Assembly: GCA_947632355.1 (NCBI GenBank)
Contig: CANROY010000005.1
Location: 1-37,743 of the forward strand
Direction: 5' to 3'
Origin: an uncultured Bacilli bacterium
GTDB taxonomy: Bacteria; Bacillota_I; Bacilli_A; RF39; UBA660
Length of the DNA: 37,743 bases
The notes under the pieces were generated by a model, which saw nothing but the letters and a program-made list of their open reading frames with translations, had not been told where the DNA came from and did no database searches. Below, in pieces: positions 1 through 7,227 of the stretch (the stretch's first letter is position 1; every line of letters starts with the position of its first letter). A program made the position numbers and the translations under genes.

Positions 1-29
1 AAATTAAAAACCTCAGAAACCCTTATAAA

Positions 30-140
30 ACAAAAAGCGTTCCCTCTCTCGAGGGAACTTCAGGGGGTTTTGGTTGATACATTCTCACATTTATAAATCG
101 TAAGAATGTTTGAAAGGTTAGCATGATATTGTATCATGCT
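30..140 (-). ncRNA. candidate small RNA or leader RNA (RNA I)
   Basis: A leftward transcript is predicted from a near-consensus promoter at 147-175 to an intrinsic terminator at 31-58. Three hairpins are visible on the minus strand: a perfect 9-bp stem with a 3-nt loop at the 5' end (120-140), a 7-bp stem (79-109) and the terminator (39-58). Between the second and third lies an unpaired C-rich stretch, AUCAACCAAAACCCCCUGAA. I do not recognise an Rfam family. A 25-codon leaderless frame, ATG (138-136) to TGA (64-62), sits inside it, so it could instead be an attenuator for a gene beyond the left edge. Its C-rich stretch is complementary to loops of the two RNAs at 3031-3408. Confidence 0.55.
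31..58 (-). terminator. intrinsic terminator of RNA I
   Basis: On the minus strand an 8-bp perfect stem, GTTCCCTC/GAGGGAAC with a GAGA tetraloop (58-39), is followed by GC and a T-rich run (36-27). The T-run lies only on the minus-strand side, which supports leftward transcription. Confidence 0.75.
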
Positions 141-146
141 ATTTAA

Positions 147-175
147 ATAATATAATGAATTTTTCTCTTTGTCAA
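147..175 (-). promoter_or_regulatory. strong sigma-A-type promoter for RNA I
   Basis: On the minus strand TTGACA (175-170) and TATTAT (152-147) are separated by exactly 17 nt. Transcription would start near 140, at the first base of the 21-nt perfect palindrome 120-140. That palindrome could also be a repressor operator placed just after the -10 box. Confidence 0.7.
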
Positions 176-218
176 ACAATTTCGTTTTATCCGACAAAAA
201 AAGTGTTAATTTGTCATT

Positions 219-848
219 TTATTCATTCTCTTTTTTCTTTTTTAATTCATCATAATAAAGTGTTTCTGCAATACTTATATAAGGAATAGTATATATAAAT
301 CCAATTCCTAATGTAAGAACAGAAAGGAATCCCCAACCAATAAAACTTAAAATAAATACAAAATAATCCATCTTATAACCATCCATTAGTTTTTTACTTT
401 CACTTAAATACTCCATTGGGCTTTTGCTTTCCCCTTCGGTGTGTAGATCTGCATATAAATAGAAAACCATAGAATATCCAATCGCTGCAATAATACCAGG
501 AATCACTAATAGTAAACTCCATAGCATAATAATGATTCCCATGATAAGCGTAATGGCTGCAATCGGTAAAACATTTTTAACAAATCTAAAAATATCTTCT
601 CTACTATACTCTTCCTTACGTACTAACTTTAAAGTATATAAAGTAAATCCAACACTTAAAGTTGATAAAAAGAAAGATAAAACGAAATTAAGTGCTGCAT
701 ATAGCATACTTTCAGGGTTTGCTACAAGACCTAATACTAAGGAGCATAAAAAGGAAATCGCAAGTATAATTAAATACCCTTTCCAAAATCCTTTAAAGTT
801 TTCTTTTAAAATTGCTTTTGCTTTTTCTTTAATCTCCACTCTATCCAT
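219..848 (-). CDS. DUF975 family integral membrane protein
   Basis: This 209-residue protein has a short charged N-terminus (residues 1-20, KAKAILKENFKGFW-type) followed by about five hydrophobic segments. That is the arrangement of DUF975, a Firmicutes membrane family of unknown function. The tail is short and lysine/glutamate rich. The start is well supported: AGGAGGT lies at 856-862, 7 nt before the ATG. It begins 43 nt after the recG stop with no terminator or promoter seen between, so it is probably transcribed with recG. No enzymatic motif is visible. Family assignment is by recognition of the pattern; the role is unknown. Confidence 0.7.
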   Translation of the reverse strand: MDRVEIKEKAKAILKENFKGFWKGYLIILAISFLCSLVLGLVANPESMLYAALNFVLSFFLSTLSVGFTLYTLKLVRKEEYSREDIFRFVKNVLPIAAITLIMGIIIMLWSLLLVIPGIIAAIGYSMVFYLYADLHTEGESKSPMEYLSESKKLMDGYKMDYFVFILSFIGWGFLSVLTLGIGFIYTIPYISIAETLYYDELKKKKENE

Positions 849-891
849 ACAATATACCTCCTCTAAAACTATTATATTTTAAAACAAAAAA

Positions 892-2877
892 TTAATCAAT
901 ATGACTTACACTTTTTAAAATCGTTTGGTATTTTTCTTCTAAATTGGTTGTGCTCTTTAAAAAAATTTTACTATCTTCTTTAGCATATAATAGTATTTTA
1001 AAATCGTGCTTTAAATCCGCAATTTTAAAGACCATATCGCCACTTTGTCGTGTACCAAATAAGTCTCCTTCTCGACGCATTAAAAAATCTTGTTCACTAA
1101 TATAGAAGCCATCATTACTTTCCTCTAGTACTTTTAATCGTTCTTTATCATAGTCACTAATTAAAAAGCAAGTGGATTCTAAATCGTTTCTTCCAACACG
1201 TCCTCTTAATTGGTGAAGAGTAGCAAGTCCAAACATTTCAGCGTTAAAAATAACAATGGTAGTAGCATTTTTAACATCAACACCAACTTCAATTACCGTA
1301 GTAGCAATGAGTATCTTTGTTTCTCCCGATTGAAAACGATCCATGATTTCTTCTTTTTCTTTAGATTTTATTTTTCCGTGTAGAACTTCAATCTTTACTT
1401 TATGTTGAAAAGCCGTATCAAAACTTTCTTTTAGATTATTCACATCGTGTAAGTTTCGTTCTTCTTGCTCTAATATAGAAGGAGCAACCACATAGATTTG
1501 ATGTCCCATTTTTATTTCTTTTAAAATATGTTCTAACACACCTTTTAATTCACTTTCTTTTTTAACATACGTTTTAATTTCTTTACGACCACTTGGTTTT
1601 GTTTTAATTAAGGATGTGTCCATGTCTTGATAAATGGTTAAAGCATACGTTCTTGGAATTGGAGTTGCACTCATATAAATGGTATCGGGAAGTATTCCTT
1701 TATTTTGTAAATTTCCTCGTTGATTGACACCAAAACGATGTTGTTCGTCGGTGATAACTAACCCTAAGTTTTTAAACGCAACCTCTTCACTAATTAAAGC
1801 ATGAGTTCCAATTAGAATATCGATTTCTCCATTTCTTAGTTTTTCTAAAATTTCCTTGTGTTCTTTTTTCTTTAGACTCCCTGTTAATAAGGATACACGT
1901 ATGCCAAAATCTTTTACTAAATTGTTAATTGTTTCATAATGTTGTTTGGCTAAAATCTCTGTTGGAGCCATCAAAGCACTTTGATACCCACTAAAGGTAT
2001 TGGCAACCATCGTAATCGTTGCTACAATGGTTTTTCCACTTCCCACGTCTCCTTCTATTAAACGATTCATTCTTTTTTCACTTTTTAAATCTTTTAAACA
2101 ATCTTGAACAGCAGTGGCTTGATCAGGCGTAAGTTCAAATGGAAGAGAGGATAAGAACTGTTCTAGTTTTTCTTCCTCATAGTTTTTTGCAACACCTTTT
2201 ATTTTTTCATTTCGATTCTTTAGATAATTAATTTTTAACATAAAAATAAAGAATTCTTCATAGATACTTCTTAACCTTGCTTGTTTTAATGTGTTTTTAG
2301 AATGTGGTTGATGCATTTCCAATATAGAAGTTCTTTTATCTAGAAAATGATATTTTTCTTGTAAAAAAGTAGGAATGTAATCACAAACTGTTTCTTTTAA
2401 GGGAAGAGCATTCATAATAAATTGATGTAGTTGCGTATTTTTAAGACCTTTGATTGTATGATATACCGCTTCTATTTTCGTTTCAGTTAGCCAATTTAAT
2501 TTAATTTCAACTGCTACAAAAGTATTTTTCTTTTTATCGTATTTTCCTACTAAACAAACTTCTTTACCAATATCTAAATTCTTATATAAAAACGTACGAT
2601 TGAATAAAACAACATTAATTAATAAATTATTAGCTAAAGCTTTAAAGGATAAACGTTTAAAATTACGTCTGATATAAAAGATTCTCGGTGTTGATTCTAT
2701 TGTAGCATTAATAACAATAGTTTCTTGTTCATCAACATTTTCATTTAATGCAAGAGGGTTATAGACATTATAACGATAAGGATAATAAGTAATTAAATCT
2801 TCTACCGTAAAAATATTAAGTTTATTTAAACGCTCAATTGATTTTGTACCAATTCCTTTAATATCTTGCAATTCCAT
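892..2877 (-). CDS. recG: ATP-dependent DNA helicase RecG
   Basis: RecG remodels stalled replication forks and branch-migrates Holliday junctions. Counting from an upstream GTG at 2886 (664 residues), an N-terminal wedge/OB region (about 1-180) precedes Walker A GDVGSGKT (279-286), the RecG-type DEQH box in DEQHRFG (380-386), SATPIPRT (about 406-413) and a C-terminal helicase lobe with QLRGRVGR. I place the start at the ATG at 2877 (661 residues), because AGGTGAT lies 5 nt before it, whereas the GTG at 2886 has no good ribosome binding site. Length is near the family norm (about 680). The helix-hairpin-like IKGIGTKSIERL near the N-terminus is typical. A promoter lies just upstream. Confidence 0.95.
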   Translation of the reverse strand: MELQDIKGIGTKSIERLNKLNIFTVEDLITYYPYRYNVYNPLALNENVDEQETIVINATIESTPRIFYIRRNFKRLSFKALANNLLINVVLFNRTFLYKNLDIGKEVCLVGKYDKKKNTFVAVEIKLNWLTETKIEAVYHTIKGLKNTQLHQFIMNALPLKETVCDYIPTFLQEKYHFLDKRTSILEMHQPHSKNTLKQARLRSIYEEFFIFMLKINYLKNRNEKIKGVAKNYEEEKLEQFLSSLPFELTPDQATAVQDCLKDLKSEKRMNRLIEGDVGSGKTIVATITMVANTFSGYQSALMAPTEILAKQHYETINNLVKDFGIRVSLLTGSLKKKEHKEILEKLRNGEIDILIGTHALISEEVAFKNLGLVITDEQHRFGVNQRGNLQNKGILPDTIYMSATPIPRTYALTIYQDMDTSLIKTKPSGRKEIKTYVKKESELKGVLEHILKEIKMGHQIYVVAPSILEQEERNLHDVNNLKESFDTAFQHKVKIEVLHGKIKSKEKEEIMDRFQSGETKILIATTVIEVGVDVKNATTIVIFNAEMFGLATLHQLRGRVGRNDLESTCFLISDYDKERLKVLEESNDGFYISEQDFLMRREGDLFGTRQSGDMVFKIADLKHDFKILLYAKEDSKIFLKSTTNLEEKYQTILKSVSHID

Positions 2878-2904
2878 TTTGATCACCTAACTCTAGTTAA
2901 TTTT

Positions 2905-2933
2905 ATTATACTAAAAAAGTGAACAAATGTACA
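2905..2933 (-). promoter_or_regulatory. promoter for recG and the DUF975 gene
   Basis: On the minus strand TGTACA (2933-2928) and TATAAT (2910-2905) are 17 nt apart, about 28 bp upstream of the proposed recG ATG. Inferred from sequence only. Confidence 0.6.
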
Positions 2934-2999
2934 GTTTTCTAAAAATTTTGTCTTTTTTTGACGCAAATTGATAAGTTTCTTCTAGTTTTGTCGAATCGC

Positions 3000-3027
3000 T
3001 TGCAAATGGAAAGAATCCCATTATAAT
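3000..3027 (+). promoter_or_regulatory. promoter for RNA II
   Basis: TTGCAA (3000-3005) and a perfect TATAAT (3022-3027) are separated by 16 nt. Transcription would start at about 3033, a few bases before the closing stem of RNA II. No gene starts downstream on this strand before the PFOR 3' end. Confidence 0.6.
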
Positions 3028-3030
3028 AGA

Positions 3031-3218
3031 GACTCGTGTTGTTGGAAAAGGAATAGATTTCCTACAAACAAATATATTTCACAGGGGGTTTTTGGTTGAA
3101 ATATATTCCCGTTTTAAAATTTTTTCCTTGGTGAATCTATTCCTCCAATAGCACATTCTATTTCTATTTCATAATAATCTTTTTTCTATTTTAAAAGAAA
3201 TGCAAAAAAAATTGCATT
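3031..3218 (+). ncRNA. candidate structured small RNA (RNA II)
   Basis: The 5' and 3' parts fold on each other. 3036-3045 pairs with 3145-3154 (10 bp with two G-U pairs), then 3050-3059 pairs with 3134-3143 (10 bp, perfect). Inside is a perfect 10-bp hairpin, 3071-3080 with 3098-3107, whose 17-nt loop is ACAGGGGGUUUUUGGUU. The 3' end is uncertain: it may be just after the closing stem (about 3165) or at the A/T-rich hairpin and T-run at 3198-3220. A long stem with internal loops recalls 6S RNA in outline, but I see no family-specific sequence, so I leave it unnamed. The loop is complementary to the C-rich stretch of RNA I. Confidence 0.55.
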
Positions 3219-3222
3219 TTTT
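3198..3222 (+). terminator. A/T-rich hairpin with T-run, possible terminator of RNA II
   Basis: AAATGCAA and TTGCATTT flank a short A-rich loop and run into eight T. The stem has little GC, so it is a weak terminator candidate. It lies directly before the RNA III promoter. Confidence 0.4.
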
Positions 3223-3234
3223 TTAAAAAAAGTG

Positions 3235-3263
3235 TTGACAAATTTCTAACTTTCGATTAGGAT
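3235..3263 (+). promoter_or_regulatory. promoter for RNA III
   Basis: A perfect TTGACA (3235-3240) is followed after 17 nt by TAGGAT (3258-3263, 4 of 6 matches). The start site would be about 3270, the first base of the first RNA III hairpin. Confidence 0.6.
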
Positions 3264-3269
3264 ATAAAT

Positions 3270-3408
3270 CACCAATTCACTAAGAAGCGAATTGGTGCTA
3301 GTATCACACTAGTCAACCCCTTTTTATTCTTTTAGGATGGCAGTCTTCAGGGGGCTGTCATCCAATGTGGGAACTTTAAAAGCATTCGTTATTCGACGAA
3401 TGCTTTTT
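3270..3408 (+). ncRNA. candidate small RNA with four hairpins (RNA III)
   Basis: A ~139-nt rightward transcript is predicted, converging on the PFOR gene. Hairpins in order: 3270-3278 with 3289-3297 (9 bp, perfect), 3298-3302 with 3308-3312 (5 bp), 3335-3343 with 3355-3363 (9 bp, one G-U pair), and the terminator 3381-3404. The third hairpin shows the loop UCUUCAGGGGG. Its ten bases CUUCAGGGGG (3345-3354) are the exact complement of CCCCCUGAAG in RNA I. No convincing open reading frame with a ribosome binding site is present. No known family was recognised: SRP, tmRNA, RNase P and common riboswitch signatures are absent. Confidence 0.58.
3377..3408. terminator. bidirectional terminator shared by RNA III and PFOR
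   Basis: AGCATTCG (3381-3388) and CGAATGCT (3397-3404) form a perfect 8-bp stem. On the plus strand it is followed by TTTTT, on the minus strand by TTTT. It overlaps the last codons and stop of the PFOR gene (TAA at 3391-3389). Confidence 0.7.
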
Positions 3409-6400
3409 CTTTGTATTCTTGATATCTTTTCATAGCGTTTTGTTTATTGATTTCTAATAGTTCTCTTGCTATTTCTGGACTTTTTATTTTTAAAGCACTA
3501 TATCTTGTTTCATTTTCTAAGAAAGATTCATACTTGGTAAAATCAGGTTCTTTAGAATCTAAGTAGAGTTTTTCTTCTTCTGGATGATAACGCATTAAAA
3601 GTTGGTAGCCGACTTCTACGGCAAGAGATTGTTCTTTCGTTGTACAAGAAAGTCCACCTTTAATTCCATGCTCAACACAAGGACAATATGCAATGACAAT
3701 AGCAGGTCCAACGTGTACTTCAGCTTCCTTTAAGACTTTAATCGTGTGCATAAAATCAGCACCTAAAGAAATACTTGCTACATAACAATTTGGATAGCAC
3801 ATCGCCATTTTGAATAAATCTTTCTTGGCTGTTTTCTTACCAAAGTCTGCAAATTCAGCAACTTGCCCTACTTTGGAAGACTTAGACATTTGCCCTCCGG
3901 TATTCGAATACACTTCTGTATCTAATACGAGTATCTTTATATTTTCATTACTAGATAAGACATGATCAATGCCACCAAAGCCAATATCATAAGCCCAACC
4001 ATCTCCACCAATCGCCCAGACACTGCGACTTGGAACATAATCTAATAAATCTCTTAAATCCTTAGGAATTTCTAAAGAGTCTAATTCCTTTTTTAATGGA
4101 TACGTAATGCTAAAATCTTCTGGGTTCTCTAGCCATGTTTGGAACTTTTCTTTCGTCTCTTCCTTTACCGCCGGTAAAGAAGAAGTCATAATTTGTTTAA
4201 TTTGATTTCGTTTTTGTTTATAAGATAAAACCATACCTAAGGCAAACTCGGCATTATCTTCAAATAAGGAATTAGCCCACGAAACACTATAAGGCGTACT
4301 TGGCATACTACCACCATAGATACTTGAACAACCAGTGGCATTTGCTATCACCAATTTTTTACCGACTAATTGTGTTAGAAGACGAATATAAGAAGTTTCT
4401 CCGCAACCTGCACAAGCCCCACTAAATTCAAAATAAGGTCGAACAAAACTCAAATCTTTAACCGTATCTTTTTTGCCGCAATTCGGATTTTCGTAATGAT
4501 TAAAATAGTAATCACTTATTTTTTGTTTTTCTTCCTCATACGTACCAAACGTTAAGGCTTTCTCTCCTTTTAATCCCGGACAAATATCAATACATAAACC
4601 ACAACTCGTACAATCTGCTTCACTAATACTGACAAGATAATTGTATTCGGGATTTCCAAGCATTGGTTTACCTATTGTTTCTTTCGTTTTAAAGGAACGA
4701 ATAACAGCGTGAGGACAAACAAAACTACAACGACCACATTCAATACAATTTTCAGGAATCCACTTGACCACTTTATCGGCAATACGACGTTTTTCCAACT
4801 TAGACGTACCACCTTTAAAAGTACCATCAGCAATTTCTAAAACTTCACTTACAGGGACATCATACCCATAACGATTCTTGACTTTTTCAAATAAAGTTTT
4901 GGGTTGTTCTTTTAGGTAACCATCACTTTCTAAATGAATTTCTTCTAATCGTTCTAGAGAGTTTTGAATGGCTTTAACGTTATTTTCAATTACTTCACGC
5001 CCCTTATTTTTAAATGTTTCTTCAATCGTTTCTGTAACAAGTTCTAAAGCATTTGGAATACCAAGTAAATTTAAAATAATCACTTCCATAATCTTATTGA
5101 TTTTTCCTTTAATATGATTTTCTTCTGCAATAATACTTGCATTGATGCATAAAACTTTGATGTTTTTATTCTTAATAATTTCTTTATCTTCTTTGCTTAT
5201 TTTTTCTTTTAATAAGTTTGTATCGGTGGTATTAATTAGAAGGGTACCATTTTCTTCAATGGTATCTAACATACTATATTTTTTAAAGTATTCATCTTTC
5301 GTAACGACAATCAGTTTTGGATTTTGAACATAAAAGGGAGCGTACACATTTTCTTCTTTAATACGAAGATTACTAACGGTTACTCCACCACTCTTTTTAG
5401 AGTCATATTCGAAATATCCATCGCCATACTTATCTAGTTTAGTTAAAGCAAGGTTTAAAATATCTTTACTAGCACTGACCATTCCATCACTACCAAAGCC
5501 ATAGATTTTCATTTCTTGGGCTTTTAATTTTAATGAATACTCTACTTTTTCTAAACTTAAATGCGTTACGTCATCAAGAATACCAATCGTAAAGTTGTCT
5601 TTTATGTTCCCTTCTAACATTTTATAAACACTGTAAATATCACTTGGAGTTGTATTTTTACTTGATAGACCAAAACGTCCTCCCACAATTTGGATATCTT
5701 TATCCTTTAACGCAGAAAGAACATCCAAGTAAAGGGGTTCTCCCATACTTCCTGCTTCTTTGGTACGGTCTAGAACAGCGATTCTTTTGACGGTAGAAGG
5801 AAGTACGTTTTCTAAATACTCTTTACTAAACGGACGATACAAATGGACTTCAACAACACCAATTTTAGCACCTTTTTTTACCTCTTCTTCTACAACTAAT
5901 TTTATGGTATCTACAACACTGCCCATGGCAACAATTACATTTTCTGCATCCTTCGCTCCATAGTAGTTAAATGGCAAAATATTCGTTTTACAAATGGTAT
6001 TAACTTGTTCCATATAGTGGGCAACAATTTTTGGCATTTCCTTATAGTAGGTATTTCTTGCTTCCACGGTTTGAAAGTAAATGTCTTCATTGTATGCAAG
6101 ACCTTTTTGGATTGGATGATCCACATTTAACATACGTTTTTTAAATTCATTTATTTTTTCATAATCAATGAGTTTTAAAAATTGGGTGTCATCAATTTCT
6201 TCAACGGAATGAAGTTCATGACTAGTTCGAAAGCCATCAAAGAAATGTAAAAATGGTAGAGAGCCTTTAATACTAGAAAGATGGGCAACACAAGCATTGG
6301 CACGAACATCTTCTATATTAGTAGAAGCAAGAAGGCAAAAACCAGTTTCACGAGTTGCATAAATATCGCTATGGTCTCCAAAAATGGATAATCCGTGTGT

Positions 6401-6742
6401 TGCAATGGTACGACTCGCAACATGCATGACACCAGGAAGCATTTCCCCTGCCATTTTGTACATATTGGGTATCATTAATAAAAGACCTTGGCTAGCCGTA
6501 AAAGTTGTTGCAAGAGAACCGGTAAGAAGTGCCCCATGCATAGCCCCTGCAGCCCCCGCTTCACTTTGCATTTCAATTAACTCAACAGAACGATTAAATA
6601 AATTTTTCTTATCTGTATGATTTAGATAATCAATATTAGAAGCCATCGGACTAGATGGGGTTATAGGATAAATACTTGCAACTTCACTAAACAAATACGC
6701 TATACTAGAACACATCTTATTGGCATCCATTACTTTTTTCAT
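3389..6742 (-). CDS. nifJ: pyruvate:ferredoxin (flavodoxin) oxidoreductase
   Basis: This single-chain PFOR oxidises pyruvate to acetyl-CoA and CO2 with CoA and ferredoxin, the usual anaerobic route. In order are the pyrimidine-binding N-terminal domain with YPITPSSPM (25-33), the gamma domain, and two 4Fe-4S clusters (CIECGRCSFVCP about residue 665, CTSCGLCIDICP about 710). A Cys-containing GACAGCGET lies before the thiamine diphosphate domain, which has GDGWAYDIGFGG (about 911) and NTGGQMSKSS. At 1117 residues it is slightly shorter than the usual 1170-1200, but every catalytic block is present. It stands alone between an RNA cluster and a divergent small gene. A purine-rich site (GAGAGTGAT) precedes the ATG. 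Confidence 0.96.
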   Translation of the reverse strand: MKKVMDANKMCSSIAYLFSEVASIYPITPSSPMASNIDYLNHTDKKNLFNRSVELIEMQSEAGAAGAMHGALLTGSLATTFTASQGLLLMIPNMYKMAGEMLPGVMHVASRTIATHGLSIFGDHSDIYATRETGFCLLASTNIEDVRANACVAHLSSIKGSLPFLHFFDGFRTSHELHSVEEIDDTQFLKLIDYEKINEFKKRMLNVDHPIQKGLAYNEDIYFQTVEARNTYYKEMPKIVAHYMEQVNTICKTNILPFNYYGAKDAENVIVAMGSVVDTIKLVVEEEVKKGAKIGVVEVHLYRPFSKEYLENVLPSTVKRIAVLDRTKEAGSMGEPLYLDVLSALKDKDIQIVGGRFGLSSKNTTPSDIYSVYKMLEGNIKDNFTIGILDDVTHLSLEKVEYSLKLKAQEMKIYGFGSDGMVSASKDILNLALTKLDKYGDGYFEYDSKKSGGVTVSNLRIKEENVYAPFYVQNPKLIVVTKDEYFKKYSMLDTIEENGTLLINTTDTNLLKEKISKEDKEIIKNKNIKVLCINASIIAEENHIKGKINKIMEVIILNLLGIPNALELVTETIEETFKNKGREVIENNVKAIQNSLERLEEIHLESDGYLKEQPKTLFEKVKNRYGYDVPVSEVLEIADGTFKGGTSKLEKRRIADKVVKWIPENCIECGRCSFVCPHAVIRSFKTKETIGKPMLGNPEYNYLVSISEADCTSCGLCIDICPGLKGEKALTFGTYEEEKQKISDYYFNHYENPNCGKKDTVKDLSFVRPYFEFSGACAGCGETSYIRLLTQLVGKKLVIANATGCSSIYGGSMPSTPYSVSWANSLFEDNAEFALGMVLSYKQKRNQIKQIMTSSLPAVKEETKEKFQTWLENPEDFSITYPLKKELDSLEIPKDLRDLLDYVPSRSVWAIGGDGWAYDIGFGGIDHVLSSNENIKILVLDTEVYSNTGGQMSKSSKVGQVAEFADFGKKTAKKDLFKMAMCYPNCYVASISLGADFMHTIKVLKEAEVHVGPAIVIAYCPCVEHGIKGGLSCTTKEQSLAVEVGYQLLMRYHPEEEKLYLDSKEPDFTKYESFLENETRYSALKIKSPEIARELLEINKQNAMKRYQEYKEKAFVE

Positions 6743-6769
6743 TGTATCACTCTCTCTATTGTTTACTCT

Positions 6770-6778
6770 ATTATATCA
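6770..6778 (-). promoter_or_regulatory. extended -10 promoter of the PFOR gene
   Basis: On the minus strand TGATATAAT (6778-6770) is a perfect extended -10 element, giving a start near 6763 and a ~20-nt leader. No good -35 hexamer is visible, which suits an activator-dependent or extended -10 promoter. Confidence 0.55.
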
Positions 6779-6800
6779 CGTTTTACCATAATAATATGCA

Positions 6801-6825
6801 GTAAAGTTTACGTAAAATTCTTTAC
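6801..6825. promoter_or_regulatory. palindromic candidate operator between divergent promoters
   Basis: GTAAAG and CTTTAC flank the perfect 10-bp palindrome TTTACGTAAA (6807-6816). Relative to PFOR it lies at about -38 to -62; relative to the rightward gene it lies just upstream of the -35 box. It does not match the Rex consensus (TTGTGAA-N4-TTCACAA-like). The binding protein is unknown. Confidence 0.4.
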
Positions 6826-6831
6826 AATTTA

Positions 6832-6861
6832 TTGAATACGGCTATTTCTTCTATGTATAAT
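6832..6861 (+). promoter_or_regulatory. promoter for the small coiled-coil protein
   Basis: TTGAAT (6832-6837), an 18-nt spacer and a perfect TATAAT (6856-6861) precede AGGAGG (6875-6880), which is 8 nt from the ATG at 6889. Confidence 0.6.
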
Positions 6862-6888
6862 AAGAATAGAAGATAGGAGGTTCTTTAT

Positions 6889-7200
6889 ATGTCAAATGAA
6901 GAAATAAAATCAGCACTAAATATGTATCAAAATAAAATTGATTCTTTAGATCCAATCGAAAATGCCGAAGAAATTGCTTTATATCAATCACAAATTGAAA
7001 GTTTAAAGAATGAATTATATAATAAATCTACAGGAGCAATAGATAAAGAACGTCAAGATTTATTTGAACTTATCGCTTTTTATAAAAACGTTCTTAATAA
7101 TCCAAAATTGGATCCTGACAAACGTATTCTTTATATAGGAGAGTTACAAAACTTGCAAACTATGTTAGAAGATAATGAAGCATTGAGTCAAAAAAAATAA
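6889..7200 (+). CDS. small hypothetical coiled-coil protein
   Basis: This 103-residue soluble protein has no signal peptide and no membrane segment. It is mostly predicted helix: two stretches (residues 4-45 and 53-97) carry heptad-like spacing of Leu/Ile with Glu/Lys/Gln between them, so a helical hairpin or coiled coil is likely. It has no cysteine, no histidine and no catalytic motif. It has its own consensus promoter, a strong AGGAGG site and its own terminator, so it is a real single-gene unit. It is divergent from PFOR and shares its control region. I do not recognise the family, and no function can be assigned. Confidence 0.75.
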   Translation: MSNEEIKSALNMYQNKIDSLDPIENAEEIALYQSQIESLKNELYNKSTGAIDKERQDLFELIAFYKNVLNNPKLDPDKRILYIGELQNLQTMLEDNEALSQKK

Positions 7201-7227
7201 ATCTGCAAAAAATAAGCAGATTTTTTA
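7199..7227. terminator. bidirectional intrinsic terminator
   Basis: AAATCTGC (7199-7206) and GCAGATTT (7216-7223) form an 8-bp stem. T-runs follow on both strands: TTTTTT at 7221-7226 on plus, and an eight-T run on minus. It ends both the small coiled-coil gene and the converging cation transporter gene. Confidence 0.8.

Noticed and set aside
2878..2886. GTG at 2886 as the recG start
   Set aside because: The GTG lies within the ribosome binding site AGGTGAT of the ATG at 2877. The same situation is seen for the GTG at 8097 before the cation transporter ATG at 8088.
3031..3408. 6S RNA, SRP RNA, tmRNA, RNase P RNA or a riboswitch in the recG-PFOR gap
   Set aside because: None of the sequence signatures I know for these classes is present, and no gene follows on the same strand for a riboswitch to control. 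Left as unnamed RNAs.
3338..3438. A short rightward open frame starting at the ATG near 3337 inside RNA III
   Set aside because: There is no ribosome binding site at a workable distance, the start codon is buried in a 9-bp stem, and the frame runs through the terminator into the PFOR antisense strand.
6801..6825. Rex (redox) operator upstream of PFOR
   Set aside because: The palindrome core TTTACGTAAA has no 4-nt spacer flanked by TTGTGAA/TTCACAA-like arms, so the Rex consensus is not met.
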